Shown one piece after another: positions 40,301 through 47,054 of a DNA stretch of 47,054 nucleotides. A program made the translations under genes and the position numbers. Where the stretch lies: positions 1 through 47,054 of the forward strand of contig NZ_VKGK01000039.1 in NCBI RefSeq assembly GCF_007197645.1. Direction: 5' to 3'. The stretch's first letter is position 1, and each line of letters opens with the position of its first letter. Below the pieces are notes generated by a model, which was not told where the DNA came from, ran no database searches, and saw nothing but the letters and a program-made list of their open reading frames with translations. This DNA comes from Shewanella hanedai (GTDB taxonomy: Bacteria > Pseudomonadota > Gammaproteobacteria > Enterobacterales > Shewanellaceae).

Positions 40301-41764
40301 GGTTCTTGGACGGGAGAGAGAGAGTTTATCTGTTCAGATGGTACCAGTTGCCCTGTGTGGCTAAATGTATCAACCATGCTGGGGAAAACGGGTAGTATCA
40401 TTCACTATGTCGCGGTATTTTCTGATATCACTGAGAGAAAACGCTCAGAAGCTGAATTACGCCGCTTGGCCAATTATGATGTACTCACAGGTTTGCCTAA
40501 CCGTTCACTTTTTTCTACCCGCCTAGCTCAATCAATATACCGTGCTAATCACACAGGGGAGAAGCTTGCTCTGGTTTTCCTCGACTTAGACAGATTCAAA
40601 CACGTTAATGATTCCTATGGTCATAGTATGGGAGATGCACTACTCGTCGAAGCAGCCAATAGATTACAATCTTGCATTCCAGAGCAGCATAGTATGTGCA
40701 GGTTTGGTGGTGATGAATTCTTGATTTTACTCAGAAATGCCAATGATGTAGATATGATTAATCATATATGCACTGAGTTGCTAAATCAGATAGAGATGCC
40801 GTTTGAACTTTACGGTCGAGAGTTTTTTATTTCGACCAGCATTGGCGTTAGCTTGTGGCCGGATGATGCAACTGAACCAGAGGTATTAATTAAAAATGCC
40901 GATCAAGCCATGTACCACGCCAAAGAAGAGGGCAAGGGGAACTTCCAGTATTATTCTTCGGAGCGGAACTTAGAGGCCTTGTATCATCTGCACCTAGAAG
41001 CAGAGCTGCGCCGTGCAATTGAACGTGATGAATTTGAGCTACATTACCAACCACAAGTCGATATTTTAAAAAATGACAGCTTAGTGGGTATGGAAGCATT
41101 GTTACGATGGCGTCATCACAGTGAAGGTTTGATCCGCACTGATACATTTATCAAGGTGGCAGAGTCTTGTGGACTAATCATCGATATCGATCGTTGGGTC
41201 TTGCGTCAAGCTTGTATTCAAGGAGCGCAGTGGTCTCGCATATATGGTGAGACGTTTAAATTGTCGGTGAATATTTCCGCGGTTCATTTCCGTCAACCTG
41301 ATTTTGTTGAAGGGATAAAGGCCATTCTTAAAGAAACTGAAATTCCAACTTCAGTGTTAGGGTTCGAGATCACTGAAGGTGTGTTGATGAAAGAGCTAAA
41401 CACGGCCAAGTCACACCTTAAAGAGCTGAGACATTTAGGGATAAAAGTCGCGATTGATGATTTTGGTACAGGTTACTCGTCGCTAGCTTATTTACGACAT
41501 TTTGATGTGGATACGCTGAAAATTGATCGTTCTTTTCTTATCGACATCGCAACAAACGAATCAGATCAAGCGATAGCGAGCAGTATCATAGAACTTGCTA
41601 GGAACTTAAAGCTCAATGTGATTGCCGAAGGCGTAGAAACTAAAGCGCAATTAGAGCAGGTTTTCAGTCGAGGCTGCTACGTTATCCAAGGATATTATTT
41701 CTCTAAGCCGTTAATCGAAAGTGATATGAATGCTTATATGGAACGTAATAAATTAGATTCTTGA
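37307..41764 (+). CDS. Periplasmic propeller / Y_Y_Y / PAS / GGDEF-EAL receptor protein
   Basis: 1485 residues. Signal sequence (~1-25), then a periplasmic two-component-regulator-type beta-propeller of repeated short blades (~28-660, with recurring GLxW/GLIxWD and W(L/V)(A/G)S/T motifs) and a Y_Y_Y-like Ig domain (~670-765). A transmembrane helix (~771-790) leads to two PAS/PAC regions (~800-930 and ~930-1050), a GGDEF domain (motif 1134-1138, intact) and an EAL domain (EAL at 1263-1265, with DDFGTGYSSLAYL and VIAEGVET). The I-site position reads PEQH rather than RxxD. The propeller fold normally senses carbohydrates or other periplasmic ligands in hybrid kinases; here it is fused to c-di-GMP output. 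The ATG has a weak ribosome site and no neighbour in operon. Confidence 0.92.
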   Translation: MINRISHFILLVTVLLITCLVPVRASDIVQRVFAERDGLVNGSVSDISFDDYGFTWLATQEGLYRVSNTKVRRIDKNGFKTRLSDEYIQFVRPLSKRHLLVSNYTDTYLYDIIQDTFTRFGSAKLFPYYNNVGLRSIIKKNNGDYYFLSKQGELLTFSYVNMTLTTVNTLPYNLDYPWSFLTELDDRHLLIGSSNKLELSDQSGVFQRSLDWQDDMGAIKGMMEDSSGRLWVSSSDGLYEFKKVDLTFEKVTFIPFPISKTTEDSQGNLWLASREGLIKWDPDTDMIEMYKGDVKRTADIDYIYDIEIDHNDVIWVGGSGDALAVVAEAPDFMLERFTKTTPYLISNEMIWSIWADKNKVWLGSDKGLITVDRHSKNSITILPEELALNGSIYKIDELDSDHLLLSTTNGLFAVNKLTLESGRFSQWTLGQYSLENKIIFSSYSDPLLENRWWFATGNGLFFWQQGALNPQAFLIKGGDNVRSKPDLRVTYRSLDGKLWIAGARTFGYIDDEGLFHSSLNIFDAEAKLPTISYIKEISPGVLWLGSSAGLIEYEFDSGVTRSLTNEWKVDCSSIFFIHEINQYRVLGCLNSILRQNIESGEVLVIEHEDGLISKELNDGASFYDPDSGFYVGTPDGAMLLDVAKLENRIQHDGVLLESVSIFYDEHTEINLVPEPNSIIKPGARMINFQFTSLDYLVDTPLTLQYRIRRKGESKDVNYLLLMDQSLVSFSGLHAGDYVLDILSSQNGIWSSEPSSFAFEVKEFWWQKTWFKSFLVIALFLFGSIILIGRQRQLSAFKRVNEALVESEDRLRQSLKGSGSELWEWRHDTQMFNLENQSAALAGGNANLLLTLEDFPVHRDERQSVLACWNSMINGISDRFEVEYRYRREDKSWGWTRVRGRPVDFDPETGNITRVAGIYSDITAQRQLEDDMRLLAQAFENTSEGVLILDTNERIKVSNKAAQTILGLGVEQLNLSPFSALIVAKEGRLDNIVKLLDESGSWTGEREFICSDGTSCPVWLNVSTMLGKTGSIIHYVAVFSDITERKRSEAELRRLANYDVLTGLPNRSLFSTRLAQSIYRANHTGEKLALVFLDLDRFKHVNDSYGHSMGDALLVEAANRLQSCIPEQHSMCRFGGDEFLILLRNANDVDMINHICTELLNQIEMPFELYGREFFISTSIGVSLWPDDATEPEVLIKNADQAMYHAKEEGKGNFQYYSSERNLEALYHLHLEAELRRAIERDEFELHYQPQVDILKNDSLVGMEALLRWRHHSEGLIRTDTFIKVAESCGLIIDIDRWVLRQACIQGAQWSRIYGETFKLSVNISAVHFRQPDFVEGIKAILKETEIPTSVLGFEITEGVLMKELNTAKSHLKELRHLGIKVAIDDFGTGYSSLAYLRHFDVDTLKIDRSFLIDIATNESDQAIASSIIELARNLKLNVIAEGVETKAQLEQVFSRGCYVIQGYYFSKPLIESDMNAYMERNKLDS

Positions 41765-41873
41765 ACTAAACTTGATGTTTTAAAGTCTTATCCTCTTGTG
41801 TTTTAACTATGTTGTGTTTTTTTTGATACTATACATAATTCTTGTATAGGAAAATAATAAGAAATAACATCCA

Positions 41874-44090
41874 ATGATACGTTCAACTGCACTATTTTTA
41901 TTACTCTCTTTTACCGTTTTCTCTACCCATGCTGAAGTCAGACCTAAAATAGGTCTCGTACTGAGTGGTGGGGGAGCAAAAGGTGCCGCTCATCTCGGTG
42001 TCCTCAAAGTATTGGAAGAAAATAGAGTGCCCGTCGATTACATTGCGGGTACAAGCATCGGTGCCTACGTCGCAGGCATGTACGCCCTTGGTTATAGTGC
42101 TTCAGAGATTGAAGAGATCATGATGAATGAATCATGGTCTGATGGTTATTCAGATACCATTCCTAGAGAATCACTTGGTTATCGTGATAAGCAACAAAGA
42201 GACCGTTTTAATATTCCTGTCAACATGGGCTACAGCGATGAAACCGTTAAATTACCTAATGGTTTGCTTCGTGGGCAAACCATGTCTCAACTTCTGCAAC
42301 GATCCACAGGCTTAGTGCATCAATTTGGCAATTTTGATGAGTTGGCTATACCTTATCGAGCGGTCGCAACCGATCTAGAAACCAGCAAAGCCGTTATTCT
42401 CTCCCAAGGCAGCATCATCAAGGCGATGCAAGCATCTGCAACGGTACCAGGTGCATTACAGCCCATTAAGCACGATGGAAAGCTGTTAGTGGATGGGGGT
42501 ATTGCTAATAATATGCCTGTAGATGTGGCTAAGGCACTGGGTGCTGATATCGTCATTGCCGTCGACATTGGGTCGTCCTTGGTGAAGAAGGAAGGATTAG
42601 ATAGTACCGTTGCTGTGCTTAATCAGTTATCAACGATGTTGACTAATGCGAGTACAGAACGGCAAAAGTTATTGCTCAGTGAGGATGATATTCTCATTCG
42701 CCCTGATGTCGGGGACATGAGCACTACTGATTTTGAGATTATGCCGCAAGCGTATACTTTAGGAGAGAAAGCTGCACTTGAACATGTATTAAGCCTTAAA
42801 GGGCTGAGTGTGGGAGAGGCTGAATATGCGCTATATAAAAATAATAAACGCAGATTGAGCCAGCGTTGGAAGGATAGTGTGCAGCGTCCGCTTGTTGAAA
42901 TCGTGTTTAATAATGATTCCAAAGTGAGTGAGTCGTTGCTGAGGGAAACCTTCGATCTTCATGAGGGCGAGGTTGTAACTCAAGAGGCGTTAGAGCAAGC
43001 CATTGCTAATGTTTACTCTCTGGATAAGTTCGAGCGAGTTAATGCAGAGTTTGTTGATACAGATAAAGGGCGAATACTGACGTTAAATACTAGAGCTAAG
43101 TCATGGGGCCCTAATTATTTCGGTTTAGGTTTTAGCTGGGAGGATGACCTTACTGAAGACTCAAGCATGTCATTGGATTTCTCTTATACGATGACGGACT
43201 TAACCGATACCGGCGGTGAGTGGCGTAATGAGCTGAGAATAGGCTTTGAAAAGTTAATTTCAAGCGAGTTTTATTTACCGTTGGATTATGACCAAGGTTT
43301 TTACGCCAGAACCGAGCTGGCTTACGAGCTTAAAAGTTTTGAACTATATGAAAGTAATGCCAAGTTTATCGAGTTTTCTCAAACCGTGTACCGAGGGGAT
43401 ATAGGGATAGGGTATAACTTTACCTTGGAAGGCCTAATTGAACTGGGATTCACAAATGAGCTAGGTGAGTTTAAGTTTTTGAAGGATACAAATCATTATG
43501 ACTCTTATGGTGGTTACTTAAAGCTAGGTTTCGATAGCCTTAATAGTATGAATTTTCCGACATCAGGTAATCGTTTCACTTTAAATATGTTTTATAGAAG
43601 AGACGATAGCGACCAATCTGATGGATTGATGCCACAGACTAATTCGAAGTACTCTTTTCAAATAGAAGCTGATTGGCGGGGGGCGCTAAGTCTAGGAAAT
43701 CATGCTTTAGTCGGCATTGCTTCTTTATCTACGATTGATACAGAAGATATCTTCAATCCTCATTTGGCTGAACTGGGTGGTTTCCTGAATTTATCTGGTT
43801 ACCATAAAAATTCTCTGGTGGGTGCTCATAAAATTTTTGGAGCTTTCGTATATCAATATGATCTCGGCCGCGATGTGCTGGGGATGACTGATTATCCACT
43901 GTATCTTGGTGGGAGTTTAGAGGCGGGTAACGTATGGCAGAACAAAGACAATATAGACTTAAATGATCTTATCTACTCAGGGAGTGTCTTCTTTGGCACC
44001 GATACAACAATGGGGCCAGCGGCATTAGGTTTTGGTTGGGCCGATGATGGTGAAATGACATTATTTTTATTCTTAGGTAAAAGCTGGTAA
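41874..44090 (+). CDS. Secreted patatin-like phospholipase with C-terminal outer-membrane barrel (PlpD-like)
   Basis: 738 residues. Signal peptide (1-20, ending THA). Patatin domain (~25-300) with oxyanion hole SGGGAKGAAH (31-40), nucleophile Ser61 in GTSIG and catalytic Asp207 in VDGGIANN; both dyad residues are present. A POTRA-like domain (~325-400) and a 16-strand-type barrel (~405-738) ending in Trp follow, as in Omp85-family proteins. This is the layout of type Vd autotransporters such as P. aeruginosa PlpD (728 aa). It should expose or release a lipid hydrolase at the surface. Single gene. A possible CATAAT box lies at 41834-41839. Confidence 0.9.
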   Translation: MIRSTALFLLLSFTVFSTHAEVRPKIGLVLSGGGAKGAAHLGVLKVLEENRVPVDYIAGTSIGAYVAGMYALGYSASEIEEIMMNESWSDGYSDTIPRESLGYRDKQQRDRFNIPVNMGYSDETVKLPNGLLRGQTMSQLLQRSTGLVHQFGNFDELAIPYRAVATDLETSKAVILSQGSIIKAMQASATVPGALQPIKHDGKLLVDGGIANNMPVDVAKALGADIVIAVDIGSSLVKKEGLDSTVAVLNQLSTMLTNASTERQKLLLSEDDILIRPDVGDMSTTDFEIMPQAYTLGEKAALEHVLSLKGLSVGEAEYALYKNNKRRLSQRWKDSVQRPLVEIVFNNDSKVSESLLRETFDLHEGEVVTQEALEQAIANVYSLDKFERVNAEFVDTDKGRILTLNTRAKSWGPNYFGLGFSWEDDLTEDSSMSLDFSYTMTDLTDTGGEWRNELRIGFEKLISSEFYLPLDYDQGFYARTELAYELKSFELYESNAKFIEFSQTVYRGDIGIGYNFTLEGLIELGFTNELGEFKFLKDTNHYDSYGGYLKLGFDSLNSMNFPTSGNRFTLNMFYRRDDSDQSDGLMPQTNSKYSFQIEADWRGALSLGNHALVGIASLSTIDTEDIFNPHLAELGGFLNLSGYHKNSLVGAHKIFGAFVYQYDLGRDVLGMTDYPLYLGGSLEAGNVWQNKDNIDLNDLIYSGSVFFGTDTTMGPAALGFGWADDGEMTLFLFLGKSW

Positions 44091-44216
44091 GTCATAGACA
44101 GTTACAAAAACTGGCTATAGTGCTTGTAGGCTCAATGATAAAGTAAACCCAGACTAAATAAGCTCCAGGCTAGTAGAGAGCTCATTAGCTAAATCATAAT
44201 AATAACGGGGATGATA

Positions 44217-46271
44217 ATGAAAAGAGTAAGTAAGCTGGCAGTTAGTATTGCCTTAAGTCTAGGGCTGACAGCATGCAGTAACAATGAAGCTAATGTGCCT
44301 ACAGTCCAGATTGAAACTAAGATTTCAGGTGTTGAGAAAGCGAACTTCGATACCTCAGTACGACATCAAGATGACTTCTACTTCAGTGTCAACGGTCACT
44401 GGCTAGCCAATACTCCCATCCCTGATGATAAATCTAACTATGGCGCCTTTTCAGTTCTTTATGAGCGTAGTCAGAATGCACTGAAAAAAATCATCGATGA
44501 CGCGGCAGCAAAACCAAATAAAGTGAACGGTTCAAGTGAGCAAAAGGTCGGTGATTTCTATGCTAGCTATATGAATACCGATATTGTTGAACAGTTAGGT
44601 GTGTCGCCATTGAGTGAACAGCTCTCTGATATTTCACTAGCAAAAGATCATGATGACATTGCAAGTTTGATGGGGAGTTTACTATTAAGTGGTGTGCAGA
44701 TCCCATTTGGCTTCTATGTCAATAACGATGCTAAGAACTCGACAGAATACGCTGTTTATCTATACCAATCAGGTCTTACCCTGCCAGATCGTGACTATTA
44801 CCTGAAAGATGATGAAAAATTCGTTGCTAATCGAGCAGCACTCGATGCCTACGTGACTGATATTATGACTCAGGCTGGCAGCAAAGATGCTAAGCGTGTA
44901 GCGGCGAGCGTTGCCCTTATTGAACACTTCATTGCCCAGAGCCAATGGAGCCGCGTTGAATCTCGCGATGCGAATAAGAGTTATAACAAGATGAACAGGG
45001 CTGAACTGCAGGCAAACACACCTGAGTTTGATTTTGTGCAATTTGCCGCAAGTGCTGATATCAGCGAAGTTAAAGAGGTTATTGTTCGTCAAAAGTCCTA
45101 TTTTGAAAAATTCGGCGCTCACTTCGATGACTTTACTGTTGAGGAGTGGCAGGACTACTTATCATTTCATTTAGTTGACAGTTACGCAGAACTTCTAAGT
45201 CAGAATTTTGTGGATCTGCATTTTGATTTCCACAGTAAAACCCTGATGGGAATTGAAGCTCAGAAGCCACGATGGAAAAGAGCCGTTGATTCAGCAGATC
45301 AAGTTATTGGTGAGCTGGTGGGTAAAGAGTATGTGAAGGAGCACTTTCAGCCTGAAGCGAAAGAGAAGATGGAGTTACTTATCCAAGATCTGATTAAAGG
45401 TTTTGAGGTGAGCATCAATGAACTTGAGTGGATGACTCCTGAAACTAAGGTGGCAGCGCAAGAAAAGCTATCTAAGTTTACCTATAAAATTGGCTATCCG
45501 GATAAATGGAGAGACTACACAGAGCTAAGCATTAAACCTGATGAGCTGGTGGGTAACTATCAACGCTATGCCAAATTCGAATACAAGACGATGTTGGATA
45601 AGCTGGGTAAGCCTATCGATCGAACCGAATGGCATATGACACCACAAACGGTGAATGCATATTACAACCCAGTCATGAACGAAATTGTATTTCCAGCCGC
45701 CATCCTTCAACCACCATTTTTCAATATGGATGCTGATGATGCGGTTAACTTTGGTGGGATTGGCGCGGTGATTGGTCACGAGATTAGTCATGGCTTCGAT
45801 GACCAAGGTGCAAAATATGATGGAGATGGTAACTTACGTGACTGGTGGACGGATGCCGATCGTGAAGAGTTCCAAAAACGCGGTGCTCAGCTATCTGCCC
45901 AATACTCAAAATATGAAGCATTACCTGGTAAGCATGTAAATGGCGATCTGACCTTAGGGGAGAATATCGGTGATCTTGGTGGACTTACCGTTGCAGCTCG
46001 TTCATACCATCTGAGTCTTAATGGTAAACCAGCACCAGTGATCGATGGATTAACAGGTGAGCAGAGGTTATTCGTTGGCTGGTCACAAGTGTGGCGTCGT
46101 AACTACCGTGATGAAGAGCTAGGACGTCGTTTAATGACGGATTCACATTCACCAAGTCATTTTCGTGCAATGGGAACACCAAGAAACATTCCAGCGTTCT
46201 ACCAAGCTTTCGATCTGAAAGAGGGAGACAAGATGTTCCTCGCTCCGGAAGACAGAGTGAAGATCTGGTAA
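44217..46271 (+). CDS. M13-family (neprilysin/PepO-type) metallopeptidase lipoprotein
   Basis: 684 residues from ATG 44217, chosen because GGGG lies 6 bases upstream; the ATG two codons earlier abuts that site. Lipobox LTAC near residue 20 with Ser at +2, so probably an outer-membrane lipoprotein facing the periplasm. Peptidase_M13_N (~45-430) is followed by the catalytic domain: zinc motif HEISH (H521, E522, H525), third ligand E582 in ENIGDLGG, and NAYYNPVMNEIVFPAAILQPPFF substrate-side residues. It cleaves short peptides. Terminator follows. Confidence 0.94.
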   Translation: MKRVSKLAVSIALSLGLTACSNNEANVPTVQIETKISGVEKANFDTSVRHQDDFYFSVNGHWLANTPIPDDKSNYGAFSVLYERSQNALKKIIDDAAAKPNKVNGSSEQKVGDFYASYMNTDIVEQLGVSPLSEQLSDISLAKDHDDIASLMGSLLLSGVQIPFGFYVNNDAKNSTEYAVYLYQSGLTLPDRDYYLKDDEKFVANRAALDAYVTDIMTQAGSKDAKRVAASVALIEHFIAQSQWSRVESRDANKSYNKMNRAELQANTPEFDFVQFAASADISEVKEVIVRQKSYFEKFGAHFDDFTVEEWQDYLSFHLVDSYAELLSQNFVDLHFDFHSKTLMGIEAQKPRWKRAVDSADQVIGELVGKEYVKEHFQPEAKEKMELLIQDLIKGFEVSINELEWMTPETKVAAQEKLSKFTYKIGYPDKWRDYTELSIKPDELVGNYQRYAKFEYKTMLDKLGKPIDRTEWHMTPQTVNAYYNPVMNEIVFPAAILQPPFFNMDADDAVNFGGIGAVIGHEISHGFDDQGAKYDGDGNLRDWWTDADREEFQKRGAQLSAQYSKYEALPGKHVNGDLTLGENIGDLGGLTVAARSYHLSLNGKPAPVIDGLTGEQRLFVGWSQVWRRNYRDEELGRRLMTDSHSPSHFRAMGTPRNIPAFYQAFDLKEGDKMFLAPEDRVKIW

Positions 46272-46298
46272 GTTACACTTCTTACTCAATTTCTATCT

Positions 46299-46327
46299 AA
46301 GCCAGTTGAAGCGTCAACTGGCTTTTT
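46299..46327 (+). terminator. Terminator of the M13 peptidase gene
   Basis: AAGCCAGTTGA-AGCG-TCAACTGGCTT hairpin followed by TTTT. Confidence 0.95.
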
Positions 46328-46456
46328 TATACCTATGAATTACGGCTAAAATAGGCGGATTCATAAGAAGTTGTGGATAAGTTCGGGGGTAACTAGTGCG
46401 TATGATGTGGTTAATTCAATCATTTCAAAAAATAGCGATTTTTAGCTAAAAAGCGC

Positions 46457-46484
46457 TTGTGCTCTGGGCCGATATCCCTATAAT
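46457..46484 (+). promoter_or_regulatory. Upstream rRNA operon promoter (P1-like)
   Basis: TTGTGC and TATAAT with a 16-bp spacer, GC-rich discriminator GCGCATCC and the downstream CACTGACACGGC, closely matching E. coli rrn P1. The A/T-rich stretch upstream (about 46420-46452) suits an UP element. Predicted start near 46492. Confidence 0.9.
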
Positions 46485-46705
46485 GCGCATCCACTGACAC
46501 GGCACAGCAGGCCACTTACCTAAACGAAAGCTTAGATAATACGGGACTTGCAGCTTAATCAGTACTTCTTTTCAGTAAGAAGTGAGAGTTAAGACTCCTC
46601 GGAGATTTGATTCAGGTGAGAACCGCTTTACGAGCTTTGAGTTTGCTTCTTTATCACGAGAGTGATTAAGAAATCACCACTCGAAAAACTTGATAAAATA
46701 AGCGC

Positions 46706-46733
46706 TTGACGCCGACACTGGAGAGTGTAGAAT
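46706..46733 (+). promoter_or_regulatory. Second rRNA operon promoter (P2-like)
   Basis: TTGACG and TAGAAT with a 16-bp spacer and a GC-rich discriminator ACGCCTCC. An A-rich segment lies upstream (about 46683-46700). It lies about 250 bp after P1. Confidence 0.88.
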
Positions 46734-46793
46734 ACGCCTCCTCAAGCCAACGACCTAGCGTCTAACGGCAGCATCTGAAAGATTGATGCTAAC

Positions 46794-46834
46794 GCTCTTT
46801 AACAATTCAAAACAAGAAATCTGTGTGGACACTC
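46794..46834 (+). promoter_or_regulatory. rRNA leader antitermination region (boxA and boxC-like)
   Basis: GCTCTTTAACAATT (46794-46807) is the rrn boxA that recruits NusB/NusE. TGTGTGGACACTC (46822-46834) resembles E. coli boxC. These sit between P2 and the 16S start, as in enteric rrn leaders. Confidence 0.9.
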
Positions 46835-47003
46835 ACAGGTGTTGAGTTATTCGAAATTGTCTCTTTTGAGGCAATCAAAAATTATCTCAATGAACCACTG
46901 AGTGACCATAGAAATATGTAAACTTCATTAATCTTCGGGTTTGTGAAAAACAGTATAATTCGTTGAGCCGTTTTACTTCTAACGGAGTAGAACAAAAAAA
47001 CTT

Positions 47004-47054
47004 TAATTGAAGAGTTTGATCATGGCTCAGATTGAACGCTGGCGGCAGGCCTAA
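47004..47054 (+). rRNA. rrs: 16S ribosomal RNA, 5' end (cut by window)
   Basis: AATTGAAGAGTTTGATCATG and the following GGCTCAGATTGAACGCTGGC are the universal 16S 5' sequence. Position 1 is placed at about 47004 by alignment with the E. coli 5' end. Confidence 0.97.

Noticed and set aside
1..47054. CRISPR arrays, insertion sequences, prophage or tRNA genes
   Set aside because: No regularly spaced repeats, transposase, integrase or phage genes, and no cloverleaf-like sequence, were seen; the rrn spacer tRNAs would lie outside the window.

Overview
The window is a piece of a gammaproteobacterial chromosome, most likely a Shewanella. Evidence: Shewanella-like 5S and 16S ends; an rsd-hemE neighbourhood; the order mutT-yacG-zapD-coaE-pilD-pilC-pilB-pilA-nadC-ampD-ampE-pdhR-aceE-aceF-lpd, which parallels the E. 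coli yacG-to-lpd region; two large c-di-GMP turnover proteins; and intergenic blocks rich in small GC palindromes such as CCGCCA-4-TGGCGG. The genus is an inference from remembered family features, not from a database search. Nothing looks like a phage, an insertion sequence or a CRISPR array.

Layout. The window opens inside a 5S rRNA gene and closes 51 bases into a 16S rRNA gene. Both are on the + strand, so this is the complete spacer between two rRNA operons in direct orientation. After the 5S comes a strong terminator and a palindrome-rich non-coding block bounded by a repeated 5S tail. Next are an HAD phosphatase, acnB, rsd, a predicted small RNA between rsd and hemE, and hemE. From 6.7 to 13.4 kb lies an accessory locus. 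It holds a minus-strand operon of two Spondin_N-like exported proteins followed by an OmpR-type response regulator and its histidine kinase, and a divergent membrane-bound GGDEF/EAL protein. A broken short-chain dehydrogenase and a small unknown gene follow. purH-purD run on the minus strand. Divergent from purH is a MerR/ZntR-type regulator with a permease whose internal loop carries repeated Cys-Cys pairs.

From 19.6 to 27.9 kb the minus strand carries mutT, yacG, zapD, coaE, the type IV pilus genes pilD, pilC, pilB and pilA, and nadC. From 28.3 to 37.1 kb the plus strand carries ampD-ampE and the pyruvate dehydrogenase genes pdhR-aceE-aceF plus lpd, with a clear PdhR operator over the pdhR -10 box. 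The last third holds a 1485-residue propeller/PAS/GGDEF/EAL receptor, a secreted patatin with a predicted outer-membrane barrel, and an M13 metallopeptidase lipoprotein. Tandem rRNA promoters and the antitermination leader of the next rrn operon close the window.

How the genes work together. Pyruvate dehydrogenase and aconitase B feed and run the TCA cycle. HemE, NadC, CoaE and PurH/PurD make cofactors and purines. PilABCD build type IV pili. AmpD/AmpE belong to cell-wall recycling. The most unusual parts are: (i) the spondin/two-component/c-di-GMP locus, with TCACAA boxes spaced 22 and 11 bp apart in its promoter and RNA hairpins over its ribosome-binding regions; (ii) the metal-sensor/Cys-Cys permease pair; (iii) an apparently undescribed small RNA upstream of rsd; (iv) a long hairpin in the purH leader.
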